64,000 nucleotides of DNA from JABSSA01 sp039975755 (GCA_039975755.1 JBDWGM010000066.1:1-64000), one strand, 5' to 3'; shown: positions 36,596-45,562, counted from the stretch's first letter. Made by a program: numbers and translations. The notes: a model not told the origin generated them from the sequence alone.

Positions 36596-36927
36596 ATGTC
36601 TGTTCCTTTTATTTCCCTATCCTTTCAACGGAGGTTCCCGTCTTTTCCGTCGTAAAAAGAGGACAAGGCGGCAAGCAATTGCTGGCAACACGCGGTTCAC
36701 GCCGCGTGTTTCTTGCCTGTTCTGGATGCAGAGTAGTTTTTGATTTTATCTCAAGGTCCAAGCGTTGGTGCGCGTCGGAAATCGAAATGCGCTAATCGAT
36801 GCAAGCGCTCCAAAATATCGCGCAACTAAATCACTTTCCGTCATTTAGGCAGAAAACGTCGTTTGGCAGTGCGGTTAAGTTATTCAGGACGACACCGGTC
36901 TGCTGCCGGTGCCGCCAAAATTATCAA
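36596..36927. other. Intergenic region between the YHYH gene and ribH2
   Basis: 332 bases without a gene. It carries a hairpin (36687-36710), listed separately, and a short CACCGG/CCGGTG pairing just after the ribH2 stop (about 36890-36910) without a T tract. The promoter of the YHYH gene should lie near 36600-36680. Confidence 0.5.
36687..36710. terminator. Stable hairpin, possible terminator
   Basis: Nine-base perfect arms AACACGCGG and CCGCGTGTT with a six-base loop. The right arm is followed by TCTTG on the plus strand. Placed downstream of ribH2 (minus) and upstream of the YHYH gene. Confidence 0.45.
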
Positions 36928-37380
36928 TCAGGCGTATTCGCGTTGCGGAACATATCCCACGACACTCAACGCGGCGTCAGCAGCTTCGCGCCCTTTTTTC
37001 TTGAAATGACGGTGGAAAAAACCTGTATGTTCAGGGGTTTCTTGAAAATGATGCGGCGTTAAAGAAACCGACAACACAGGTACATCCGTTTTTAATCCAA
37101 CATCCATCAGACCAGTTACCACAGCCTGCGCCACATATTCGTTTCGATAGATGCCACCATCCACAACAAATGCGGCAGCGGCGATCGCATCATATGTTCC
37201 GGTTTGCGCAAGGCGCTGCGCTTTGAGCGGCATTTCAAATGCGCCGGGAACGTCAAACACGTCGATCTCTGCATTGGGGCAGAGGGACGACAGTCTTTCT
37301 TTGAAGCCAACCAATGCCTGATCCACGATTTCGGCATTCCAATTTGCCTTGATGAAGGCGAACTTGAGGGATTTTGTCAT
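36928..37380 (-). CDS. ribH: 6,7-dimethyl-8-ribityllumazine synthase, RibH2 type
   Basis: 150 residues from ATG 37380, preceded by AAAGGATC; frame continuation upstream only overlaps the riboswitch. The fold is lumazine synthase: FIKANWNAEIVDQALVGF at the N-terminus, DVPGAFEMPLKAQ in the middle. The segment FVVDGGIYRNEYVAQAV and SVSLTPHHFQE replace the classic RibH sequences and match the RibH2 (Brucella-like decameric) class. It joins the ribulose-derived four-carbon unit to the pyrimidine in riboflavin synthesis, though RibH2 forms are often slow enzymes or lumazine binders. It stands alone, away from other rib genes, under its own FMN riboswitch. Confidence 0.92.
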   Translation of the reverse strand: MTKSLKFAFIKANWNAEIVDQALVGFKERLSSLCPNAEIDVFDVPGAFEMPLKAQRLAQTGTYDAIAAAAFVVDGGIYRNEYVAQAVVTGLMDVGLKTDVPVLSVSLTPHHFQETPEHTGFFHRHFKKKGREAADAALSVVGYVPQREYA

Positions 37381-37444
37381 TGCTCTTGATCCTTTCCAAA
37401 TGACAGAATCCCAGAGCGTCACAAGACGAGCCGCTTGCACGACC

Positions 37445-37574
37445 GCCTCATTCTCTCCCATCCGGACTTTAACCGTCGGCCCCGGAATTCCACCGGATCT
37501 GCTGACCTTTCTCGAAAGAAAGCGCTCGCGGGCTATAACCGCCGGTGGGGAATTTCACCCCGCCCTGAGAACGT
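37445..37574 (-). promoter_or_regulatory. FMN riboswitch (RFN element)
   Basis: Read on the minus strand, the RFN consensus is seen in order: TTCTCAGGGCGGGGTGAAATT, CCCCACCGGCGG, a variable stem CTTTCTTTCGAGAAAG, GGTCAGCAGATCCGGTG, AATTCCGGGGCCGACGGTTAAAGTCCGGATG, ending GGAGAGAATGAGG. All conserved blocks are intact. It lies about 65 bases ahead of the lumazine synthase ATG, so flavin (FMN) should lower its expression. The expression platform is not clear; no strong T-tract terminator is seen between it and the gene, which favours control of translation. Confidence 0.95.
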
Positions 37575-37711
37575 TCGAAAGAATACTGGGCCAAAAAGGC
37601 GAGTCAATATGCCAAATGAAGCTAACATGAACCAACCCCCAATTGGGTCATCATTTCGGTATGCAATCGCACCAGCTTAGCATCGAAAACGTCATATAAG
37701 TCGCCTCGGTT

Positions 37712-37731
37712 TCGTTTCATGAATGAAACGA
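37712..37731. promoter_or_regulatory. Perfect palindromic operator candidate upstream of the aldo/keto reductase
   Basis: Nine-base arms TCGTTTCAT and ATGAAACGA around a two-base centre. A further half site TGTTTCAT begins at 37743, 12 bases downstream, in the same spacer. It sits 77 bases before the start of the reductase gene, at promoter distance. The cognate regulator is not nearby. Confidence 0.55.
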
Positions 37732-37807
37732 GTATTGCATTCTGTTTCATGGAAGATGCGCGTTTTAACTGTTTTGCTGAGGTTCAGGTAAAACAGGAGT
37801 GAACAGC

Positions 37808-38797
37808 ATGAAATTTCTAGACCATGACATTGAGCCCTTGGGCATGGGATGTTGGCCAATCGGAGGCGCGATGATGCGCGGCGAAGACACCTTTGGATAC
37901 GCCAATGCGGACGATGCAGAATCCATTCGTACAATTCACGCGGCATTGGATTGCGGGATCACACTTTTTGACACAGCCGCAGCATACGGGGCCGGGCATG
38001 CCGAACGGTTGTTGTCAAAAGCTCTAAAGGGTCGTTCGGATGTTGTGATCGTCTCCAAGATCGGCATCGCAATTGATGAAGACACGAAACAGTTGTTGGG
38101 GCCGGAAATCTCACCGGATACTGTAATACCTGCAATCGAAAGATGTCTGTCCCGTCTTGGGCGGGAATGTGTGGACCAGATACTGCTTCACCAGAACGAC
38201 CTCGCATTGCCTGCAGCCGAGGCCATATTTGATGAAATGGAAAAGGCCCGTTCGGCTGGAAAAATCCGATCCTATGGCTGGAGCACGGACTTTTCCAAGG
38301 CGGCAGCAGCCGTCGCACATCGACCGGGGTTCTCAGGTGTGGAACATGCAATGAATGTTCTGGTGGATGCACAACGCATGCAAGACGTCGTTCACAAAAA
38401 TGGGCTGATAACGTTGATAAGGTCACCGCTGGCCATGGGGTTGCTGACCGGGAAATACGATCAAGACAAGCGGATGCAGCGCAATGACATTCGTGCAACG
38501 ACCAACTTGATCGTCAAGTATTTCGAAAATGCCCGCGCGAACCCAGAATTTCTGTCCAAACTTGATACGATCCGCGATCTGTTGACGATGGATGGTCGAA
38601 GCCTGACCCAAGGGGCTTTGTGTTGGTTATGGGGCAAAAATGAAAACAACATTCCCATTCCGGGCGCGCGTACTGTCGAGCAGATCGAAGGCATTGCAGG
38701 GGCATTGGCGTTTGGCCCGCTACCTGCGCATGTCATGGCAGATATTGAAGGCCTGATTGAAAGACCAACCGATGATTTAGAGGATCGCGAGTTGTAA
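37808..38797 (+). CDS. Aldo/keto reductase
   Basis: 329 residues from ATG 37808, eight bases after AGGAG (a GTG three codons earlier is also in frame). The catalytic tetrad of the superfamily is visible: Asp and Tyr in LFDTAAAYGAGHAE, Lys in IVSKIG, His in ILLHQND. The family reduces carbonyls with NADPH or oxidises sugars; substrate cannot be told. The C-terminal part carries the cofactor segment IPIPGARTVEQIEG. It is monocistronic, convergent with the MscS gene 36 bases later. Confidence 0.9.
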   Translation: MKFLDHDIEPLGMGCWPIGGAMMRGEDTFGYANADDAESIRTIHAALDCGITLFDTAAAYGAGHAERLLSKALKGRSDVVIVSKIGIAIDEDTKQLLGPEISPDTVIPAIERCLSRLGRECVDQILLHQNDLALPAAEAIFDEMEKARSAGKIRSYGWSTDFSKAAAAVAHRPGFSGVEHAMNVLVDAQRMQDVVHKNGLITLIRSPLAMGLLTGKYDQDKRMQRNDIRATTNLIVKYFENARANPEFLSKLDTIRDLLTMDGRSLTQGALCWLWGKNENNIPIPGARTVEQIEGIAGALAFGPLPAHVMADIEGLIERPTDDLEDREL

Positions 38798-38833
38798 ATT
38801 CGAATTCTTCGATAAGTTATGTCGTCAAATTGT

Positions 38834-41101
38834 TTAGGGCTCGTCTGGAATTGGGCCGGGTTTGACTTGTTGCCCGATCGCTTCTTGCGCAGCAGCGCTG
38901 GCCGCGTGTTTTGTTTCATCCGAAATGTTTTCGTCGCCAGCGATTTCCACTTTGACATTCCGTTCGGCCATGCGGATGCCGTTGGCTTCGAAAATATCGC
39001 GAACACCTTGATAGGCGTCGCGGCGCACAAGCCATTGTTCGCCCGGGCGGGTCATGAATTTGACACCGACAACCATGTTGAATTCTTCCATGCGCCGCAC
39101 GCCTTGTGACTTTAGCGTTTGGATGATGCTGTCGCCATAATCCGGGTTCGCCTGAAGGTTTGCACCAACTTGTTTCACCAGTTTTTTGACCAGTTTCAGA
39201 TCGGTTTCAAAGGGCACGCGGAATTCGAGCTTCATGATGACCCAATCACGCGAGTGGTTGGTCAATGACTTCAATTCTCCGAACGGCAATGTGTGCACTG
39301 CGCCGCGGTGGTGACGCAGCTGTAAGGAGCGGATCGAAATCTTTTCGACAGTGCCCCTTAGGTTTTCGATTTCAACGTATTCGCCAATCCGGAAGGCATC
39401 ATCAACGAGGAAGAATATTCCTGAAACCACATCCTTAACCAAAGATTGCGCCCCAAAGCCGATGGCGATGCCCATCACACTGGCGCCAGCAAGGATCGGA
39501 GCGATGTTCACACCAGACGCCGCAAGGATCGACATGATCACTATGCTCAGCAGAGTGATCTGCAAGACGACGCGCAAAAGAGGTAGCAGCGTGGCCATCC
39601 GAGCCTCGGGACCGGGGGCGGTGCCATCTTCGGGTGGGGTATAAGCGGCCAGACGACGGTCAATCGCCGTGCGTCCCCAGGTCCACACAAGATCAGCGAC
39701 CAACAAGGCGACGGCGCTGTCTAGCAGTACGGAAAACACTTGTTGGGCAAGGCTTGGTTGATCCGAGCGTTCGAAAATCCCGACATTCCAGACCACGGCC
39801 AAGCTAAGGCCGACGCACACAATCAATGCAAAGCGTGCGACCCGTACGGCGATTGGCCTATAAGCTTCGTAAGGTTCGATAACATCTTCTGCGGGCGCAA
39901 TGTCGTCGTCTTCAACGTCGTCAGATATGTCCTTTACGTTTTCGTCTTCATCATTTGCCAAGTGGTTTTTCGGTGCATGTTTTATGTGGAATTCTTGCGT
40001 GGCGCGATTAAACGCACTGTTCACCCAAGCGGTCAGTAAATTCAGCGCAGGGTAAAGCAAACCCAACAATGCGACTGTCCAGACAAGTGGGATCAGTTCA
40101 AGCAACCACAGCACAAAGATCGCGATGTTTAGACCCGTTAGATAAGTCTGCCAATTGCGCCGTGCCTTTGCGGTGAGCGCGATGTCATAACGTTGAATGG
40201 TATTGAACATGATGGCGGTGCCAAACAACGCAATGACCAACAGCAATAGCGACGAAAGGACAGCGACGGCCAAAACTTCGGGCGGTCGCGCGCCGTCGGC
40301 GGTATTGGCGAACAGTTGATCAAAGAGATCCACAATTCCCACGCAGATCAGAAAAACAGCAACACTGCATGTCAGAACACGCCAGATCACCTTGGCCGTT
40401 GCGGAACTTACAGGAACCAGCCTGAGCTGTTCAACTCTTGGCGCAAGGAACAACAACAGCACCGTGCCAGTTGCGCGCGTGACGACGATCACGATGAGTG
40501 CGTTCAAGATTAGGGCGTTCAAAAGAGGCGGCCAAGACAGGGCGGAAAAAGCGCCAATCGAACCCAGTGCAAAAATAAACAGACCCAAAAACGCAAGGCT
40601 TGTTCGATACAGAGCTGCCTTGATGCGTTCTGCTGCTGAATAATATTTAGTGATCTCGAGGCGTTTTCGAACAGGGTTTGTGTATTGGCGTAACAACCAT
40701 TCCAGACCAGCACCAAAGAACAAAAAGATCAGGATAAACGTGAGACTGCGCACTTGCATTGCAGCGGAAAGCTGTTCTCTCCAATGAACGCGGATCAGCT
40801 CGGGGACGTCTCCAATTCGGGACCAGGCAACGCCTAACGCTTGAACACGTTCACCCGTCGCTTGAACAACCGTTTCAAGTTGCGCTCGAACCGGTTGTTT
40901 TTCGGTTGGTTCGCTTGTCGTAATGTCCGCCGTTTGGGATTTTAGCCACTCTTGGATGCGGGAATCTGACAGCAGGCGGCTCAATTCCTGAAGATCATTT
41001 GCCGAAGGCTGCGAGTCCTGTGCGTGGCCGGAATGCGGGATGATCACTAGGCTGGCCATCGTCAGTAACCCAGCAAAGACTGTTGCAAATAACCGTTTCA
41101 C
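38834..41101 (-). CDS. Mechanosensitive ion channel of the MscS family (large, YbiO/MscM-like)
   Basis: 755 residues. A signal peptide (to about residue 27, GHAQ), a periplasmic helical region with a predicted coiled stretch, then about nine to ten membrane segments. The MscS core lies near residues 510-680: pore-lining helix NIAPILAGASVMGIAIGFGAQSLVKDVVSGIFFL, beta domain DAFRIGEYVEIENLRGTVEKISIRSLQLRHHRGAVHTLPFG, then the cytoplasmic alpha/beta part. It opens on membrane tension and releases osmolytes. It overlaps the start of its stop-coupled upstream gene, the [2Fe-2S] membrane protein, by four bases, which suggests the two products act together. Confidence 0.92.
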   Translation of the reverse strand: MKRLFATVFAGLLTMASLVIIPHSGHAQDSQPSANDLQELSRLLSDSRIQEWLKSQTADITTSEPTEKQPVRAQLETVVQATGERVQALGVAWSRIGDVPELIRVHWREQLSAAMQVRSLTFILIFLFFGAGLEWLLRQYTNPVRKRLEITKYYSAAERIKAALYRTSLAFLGLFIFALGSIGAFSALSWPPLLNALILNALIVIVVTRATGTVLLLFLAPRVEQLRLVPVSSATAKVIWRVLTCSVAVFLICVGIVDLFDQLFANTADGARPPEVLAVAVLSSLLLLVIALFGTAIMFNTIQRYDIALTAKARRNWQTYLTGLNIAIFVLWLLELIPLVWTVALLGLLYPALNLLTAWVNSAFNRATQEFHIKHAPKNHLANDEDENVKDISDDVEDDDIAPAEDVIEPYEAYRPIAVRVARFALIVCVGLSLAVVWNVGIFERSDQPSLAQQVFSVLLDSAVALLVADLVWTWGRTAIDRRLAAYTPPEDGTAPGPEARMATLLPLLRVVLQITLLSIVIMSILAASGVNIAPILAGASVMGIAIGFGAQSLVKDVVSGIFFLVDDAFRIGEYVEIENLRGTVEKISIRSLQLRHHRGAVHTLPFGELKSLTNHSRDWVIMKLEFRVPFETDLKLVKKLVKQVGANLQANPDYGDSIIQTLKSQGVRRMEEFNMVVGVKFMTRPGEQWLVRRDAYQGVRDIFEANGIRMAERNVKVEIAGDENISDETKHAASAAAQEAIGQQVKPGPIPDEP

Positions 41102-42504
41102 ACCTGCACCTCGGATGCGTCGATCAATGTGTCAGGTTCTTCGTCGTGGAATGTATAGTCGGGTGGGAAAATCGTTTCGACATCTATGTGCCCGCCGGCA
41201 GGCGCGAGTTGGCAAGCCAGGCGCGTTCCTTCTGGGAATCCTTTTGCGTGCAACGTTCTAAGTTCCAGATCGGTGGGCTCTGGCAAGGGGAAGTCGCTAG
41301 AAAGAATCCGAACAACACAGGTGCCACAGCGCCCACGCCCTTCGCAAAGACTTGCATGGGGTTCGTCATTTTGCCGCAATACGTCCAAAAGGCTGAGGCC
41401 AGAGCGACTGGTGGCCAGTTTCTTTTTGCCAAAAGTCAGGGTAAAGTTTTGCGATGGCTTTAATGCCAGCCGTATGAAACGAGCGATAAACGTCAGCGCG
41501 GCCAAGGCAATTGACCACCAAATAACCTGAGACGTTACAAAATTCACAAAATCCAAATCGAGGGTCGCAGGCTCATCTTTTGACGCCTCATATCCGGAAC
41601 TGTAGTCGTTTTGCGCTTGTTGTCCGTATCCCGATGATTGGCCATAGCCAGCTGCAGGCCTGTCGACGGGTGGACTTGTGTACCCGTTGCCTTGTCCATA
41701 CGTTTGGCCTTGGCTTGCCCCTCGATCTTGTTTGTATTCGGCGACATTGTTTGCAGTTTTGGTTTGTCCATAACTATTGGAACTTACATAGTTATCAGAG
41801 TCTTTTTTGTTTCCGTATGTTGCTTGCGAGGCCGTTGAAACTGCGGTTTTGGCCAGTGCAGAGCGTCCGGCTTCGGCATAGCCGAGCAGTGCAGTTATCG
41901 GTATTGCAACGACAACGGGGTAAATCCAAAACAACATATTTCGAGCGGATTCTTTTGACCGTAACCACGTAATCAAACCGGCGCATCCATGTATCCAAAT
42001 GACGGTAATAAGACCCACTTGGATGAGACCTGTGGTCGGATCACTGACCCACATGGATTGAACAGTCAGTTCATAGTTTGGGTCCAGATTCGATTGTTGC
42101 AAAAAGTAGATGCTTATCGTGTGGGTGGCCATCATCGGCACGACGCACACAGCCGTAACAATTTGAACCAAGTCCTGCATGTTGGTGCGCAGGGTTGGGC
42201 GATTATAGATAGAAATCAAACCAAGGATAAAATGCGCAGCTAACGATAGGAAAAGCAGCAAAAAGACCGGTTTGGTCTCCCAAATCTCAGTCAAATAGGG
42301 GCGGGCGGCCTCCATCGCTTTGACTGAAATGATGCCAAGGCTTGCATTCAATAAATGGCTGGTCACAAAGGCCAAAAGAACAAGGCCGGTTGTGATGCGA
42401 AGAGAACGCGTGAATAAACCGACACGCCGTTTGGACGTAATCCCTGACAATTGCCACCCCTTTAGCCGCTTTCCAGCTGGCTCAGATCCCCACAACTTAG
42501 TCAT
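41098..42504 (-). CDS. Membrane protein: SdhC-like helices, SYGQ-rich low-complexity linker and [2Fe-2S] ferredoxin domain
   Basis: 468 residues. Residues 35-210 hold five hydrophobic segments with in-membrane histidines H50, H91, H128 and H172, the pattern of SdhC/fumarate-reductase cytochrome b anchors that fix haem. Residues about 229-309 are low-complexity, rich in Tyr, Gly, Ser and Gln (SYGQ, TYGQGNGY, GYGQSSGYGQQ). A sixth membrane segment (322-346) follows, then a ferredoxin domain with cysteines C387, C393, C396 and C431, the CX5CX2C spacing of adrenodoxin-type [2Fe-2S] clusters. Alphaproteobacterial adenylate cyclases of the CyaC type share the SdhC-like part, but no cyclase domain is present here. 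Overlap with the channel gene (four bases) argues for a redox-sensing partner. The function is inferred. Confidence 0.8.
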   Translation of the reverse strand: MTKLWGSEPAGKRLKGWQLSGITSKRRVGLFTRSLRITTGLVLLAFVTSHLLNASLGIISVKAMEAARPYLTEIWETKPVFLLLFLSLAAHFILGLISIYNRPTLRTNMQDLVQIVTAVCVVPMMATHTISIYFLQQSNLDPNYELTVQSMWVSDPTTGLIQVGLITVIWIHGCAGLITWLRSKESARNMLFWIYPVVVAIPITALLGYAEAGRSALAKTAVSTASQATYGNKKDSDNYVSSNSYGQTKTANNVAEYKQDRGASQGQTYGQGNGYTSPPVDRPAAGYGQSSGYGQQAQNDYSSGYEASKDEPATLDLDFVNFVTSQVIWWSIALAALTFIARFIRLALKPSQNFTLTFGKKKLATSRSGLSLLDVLRQNDEPHASLCEGRGRCGTCVVRILSSDFPLPEPTDLELRTLHAKGFPEGTRLACQLAPAGGHIDVETIFPPDYTFHDEEPDTLIDASEVQV

Positions 42505-42700
42505 GAACTAAGCTATACTGATTGTCACCATTCGGGCCGTATGACGCAAGTGTATGTTTTTGGAAACCAAGAGCGCGCGCGTGAACACTGCGATTTAACC
42601 AAAAACGGAAGATGATCATGCGGGGGCGGGCAATCCTCTGTTACATTTGGCTACAAACACAGGGCGCGCGTTTTTTAACGGATTGGGTATAAAGCATAAA

Positions 42701-43420
42701 ATGTCTGACCAACCACATATCCTTGTCGTGGATGACCACGCAGAAATTCGCAAATCTGTAATGCGATACCTTGAACGCAATGGAATGCGAGCAACGGGCG
42801 CCGAGGATGCATTGGATATGGACGCGCGTTTGGCGCGTGGCACATTCGATTTGATCGTTCTTGATGTCATGATGCCCGGTGAGGACGGGTTGAGCGTTTG
42901 CAAAAGGTTGAGCGAAACACGGGATATGCCCATTTTGATGTTGACCGCGCTTGGCGATGAAGACGACCGGATAAAAGGGTTGGAAACCGGTGCAGATGAC
43001 TATTTGCCTAAACCGTTCAATCCGCGTGAATTATTGGCACGAATTCATGCGATTTTACGCCGTTCTCGGCGGGTCCCCAGTTTGGATGATTTCGCCGGAA
43101 AGACACTGCGGTTCGCGCATCTTGCTTTGGATTACGACGCACGCTTGTTGACCGATGACCGCGGTGAATCTCAACAATTGACGTCTGGCGAGCTCAAGCT
43201 GTTGTCCATTTTGTTAGAACGTCCGCGCATGGTGTTGAACCGGGATGAATTGCTCGATCTGACGGCTGGGCGCACTGCTGGACCACTGGATCGGACAATT
43301 GACAATCAAATCAGCAGATTGCGTCGCAAGGTTGAGGTGGACGTGTTGCGCCCGCGATTGATTTCGACTGTGCGAAATGGTGGGTACAGTCTGGCCTGTG
43401 ATGTCGAGGTGCTGTCGTGA
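42701..43420 (+). CDS. OmpR-family response regulator
   Basis: 239 residues from ATG 42701 (MSDQPHILVVDDHAEIR); an in-frame TTG 18 codons upstream looks unreal. Receiver: DD pair near residue 12, phospho-aspartate in LIVLDVMMPGEDG, conserved K in LPKPFN. C-terminal winged helix: LTSGELKLLSILLERPRMVLNRDELLDLTAGR and RTIDNQISRLRRKVE. The kinase gene overlaps its end by four bases (GTGA), so the pair is clear. The region next to it (L,D-transpeptidase) suggests an envelope signal. Confidence 0.95.
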   Translation: MSDQPHILVVDDHAEIRKSVMRYLERNGMRATGAEDALDMDARLARGTFDLIVLDVMMPGEDGLSVCKRLSETRDMPILMLTALGDEDDRIKGLETGADDYLPKPFNPRELLARIHAILRRSRRVPSLDDFAGKTLRFAHLALDYDARLLTDDRGESQQLTSGELKLLSILLERPRMVLNRDELLDLTAGRTAGPLDRTIDNQISRLRRKVEVDVLRPRLISTVRNGGYSLACDVEVLS

Positions 43421-44850
43421 ACGTTCGAGGATGGGGGTTGCGCACTCAAATTGCGCTTCTTGTTTTGTCTATCCTGTGTGTTGCTCAGGCGATTAGTCTT
43501 TGGTTGTTTGTTGATGAACGAACTATGGCGGTTCAGGCCGCAATCGCCGCCGAAGCCGCGGGACGGGCGGCAAATGTTGCGCGTTTCATCGAAGAAGCGC
43601 CAGCCGATTTACACAGCGAAATTATCCGTGCGGCGTCTTCGCCTTTGGTGCGCTTTGACCTTGCTGAGGTGCCCGGTGTTACGTCCGAGCATCACGACAG
43701 TGGTGGAGCAGTCGAGGCGCGTGTGCGCGCGCTTCTCGAAGAGAGCTTTAGCAGGGACATAAGGGTTTATGTCCATGCGACTGAACAAATCATACACCCT
43801 TTTGCCAACCTTCCTCCGGAACGGGCTGATCTGCAGGGAAAGTTGATGGAAGGTACGATTGCCGCTTTGGAAATGGAAATCTCAGTCGGGCTTGCTGGGG
43901 GGCGGTGGTTGAATATCGGGACGCATTTCGAACGCCCCCCCATTCAATGGCCTTGGGCATCGACAGCATCCTTTATTTTGTCGGCGGCACTGCTTTTGAC
44001 TGTCAGTTTCTGGTTCTTGTTGACCCGTTTGACGGGGCCATTAAATACCTTGGCCGCCGCGTCTGATCGTCTTGGTCGCGGCGCAGCCGAAGGGGCACTG
44101 GATGTTGTCGGCCCAAAAGAAGTGCGCGACCTGACCAACGCCTTTAATACGATGCAGGACAGGTTGACGCGTTTCGTTGCGGATCGAACCCAGATGTTGG
44201 CCGCCTTGGCCCACGATCTCCGTTCGCCTTTAACGGCAATGCGCGTTCATTCAGACATGGTGGACGATCCGGAAATCGCGGATAGCTTGGCAATTTCGCT
44301 TCAGGAAATGACAGATATGGTCGAAGCCACCTTGGATTACGCGCGTGGCGTCGGTCGTGACGAAGAGAGCATCCAAATCGATGTAGCGGATTTGTTTACG
44401 CACTTGAATTTGGCTGAGTTGACCGTTGATGAAAGCCCATCCTTGCACTTGACGGTGAAGTTTTCCGCCATGCGCCGCGCTATTCGCAATTTGGTAGACA
44501 ACGCCATTCGGTATGGCGGAAACGCAAAAGTCAACTGGCGCGAATTGGAAGACACTGTTGAAATTCTAATTGAGGATGATGGACCGGGCATTCCGGAGGA
44601 TCAGATCGAACAAGTGTTCGCGCCTTACGTGCGCCTCGAAACGTCGCGTTCGCAGAAAACCGGTGGACATGGATTGGGCCTATCCATTGCGCGAAGTATT
44701 ATTCTTGCACATGGCGGCAATGTAGAATTGGCAAATTGTGTACAAGGAGGGTTGCGCGCAACCATCTGTTTGCCAAAGGACACACAAACGGATGCAAGGG
44801 GACAGCAATCGACGCAAAACCCTATACCAAAAAGGGTTATTGCGGCATGA
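43417..44850 (+). CDS. Sensor histidine kinase (EnvZ-like)
   Basis: 477 residues starting at GTG 43417. A membrane segment at about residues 8-28, a periplasmic domain, a second membrane segment (about 184-204), then HAMP (LGRGAAEGALDVVGPKEVRDLTNAFN). The dimerisation domain has H266 in ALAHDLRSPLTAMR, and the ATPase domain shows LVDNAIRYGG, EDDGPGIPE and GHGLGLSIA. It phosphorylates the preceding regulator. Signal unknown. Confidence 0.93.
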   Translation: MNVRGWGLRTQIALLVLSILCVAQAISLWLFVDERTMAVQAAIAAEAAGRAANVARFIEEAPADLHSEIIRAASSPLVRFDLAEVPGVTSEHHDSGGAVEARVRALLEESFSRDIRVYVHATEQIIHPFANLPPERADLQGKLMEGTIAALEMEISVGLAGGRWLNIGTHFERPPIQWPWASTASFILSAALLLTVSFWFLLTRLTGPLNTLAAASDRLGRGAAEGALDVVGPKEVRDLTNAFNTMQDRLTRFVADRTQMLAALAHDLRSPLTAMRVHSDMVDDPEIADSLAISLQEMTDMVEATLDYARGVGRDEESIQIDVADLFTHLNLAELTVDESPSLHLTVKFSAMRRAIRNLVDNAIRYGGNAKVNWRELEDTVEILIEDDGPGIPEDQIEQVFAPYVRLETSRSQKTGGHGLGLSIARSIILAHGGNVELANCVQGGLRATICLPKDTQTDARGQQSTQNPIPKRVIAA

Positions 44851-44906
44851 AGACACAAGAAATCACGAATAGTCGCAGGCAAGCGCATTAAAACTGGGGG
44901 AATAGT

Positions 44907-45503
44907 ATGGACAGACGATCATTTTTGGAAAAAGGCGCGATTTTGATAGGGGCAGGGGCTGCAGCGCCTGCATTTTCTCAAGGTGTTGGTTTTGACGATT
45001 CAATTCAGCCATCCAATTTGCCAGAGGATTTTTTACCGCGTGAAGTTCGCATTCGAAACGACTTTGGTCCGAACGAAATTCATGTCGACCCACGCCAATA
45101 CGCTTTGTATTGGACGCTCCCTAAAAAGAAAGCGATCCGATACACTGTCGGTATAGGCCGCCCGGGCCTGTATGAATCCGGCGAGTTTTTCATTGGTGCC
45201 AAGAAAATCTGGCCCAGTTGGACACCGACGCCCAGCATGATCGACCGGCAGCCCGAACTGTATAAACGGCACGAAAATGGAATGCCGGGTGGCCCTAATA
45301 ACCCGCTTGGCGCACGCGCACTTTATCTGTTTCAACCCGGCCGAGGCGATACATTCTTGCGCATCCACGGGACGAACCGGCCAGACACAATCGGACAACG
45401 TGTGTCTAACGGCTGCGCGCGGTTGGTGAATGAACAGATTATCGATCTGTATGATCGGGTGCCTCAAAATACACGTGTGGTTCTGTACCCTATTCCAGCC
45501 TAA
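44907..45503 (+). CDS. L,D-transpeptidase (YkuD family)
   Basis: 198 residues. The leader MDRRSFLEKGAILIGAGAAAPAFSQ has two arginines followed by a hydrophobic stretch and Sec/Tat-like cleavage. The catalytic signature is FLRIHGT and, after 15 residues, SNGCARL with the nucleophile cysteine (HxGT...S-x-GC). The family makes 3-3 crosslinks in peptidoglycan or attaches proteins to it. It lies 56 bases after the kinase gene on the same strand and may be its target. Confidence 0.92.
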   Translation: MDRRSFLEKGAILIGAGAAAPAFSQGVGFDDSIQPSNLPEDFLPREVRIRNDFGPNEIHVDPRQYALYWTLPKKKAIRYTVGIGRPGLYESGEFFIGAKKIWPSWTPTPSMIDRQPELYKRHENGMPGGPNNPLGARALYLFQPGRGDTFLRIHGTNRPDTIGQRVSNGCARLVNEQIIDLYDRVPQNTRVVLYPIPA

Positions 45504-45533
45504 TCGTGACGTCTGCTTCAGCTAGGTTTACCT

Positions 45534-45562
45534 ATCCCGGCGCTGTATTTTTGTGCCGGGAT
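45534..45562 (+). terminator. Hairpin after the L,D-transpeptidase gene
   Basis: Perfect eight-base arms ATCCCGGC and GCCGGGAT with a 13-base loop, 30 bases after the stop. No T tract follows, so termination is probable but weakly supported. Confidence 0.45.
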
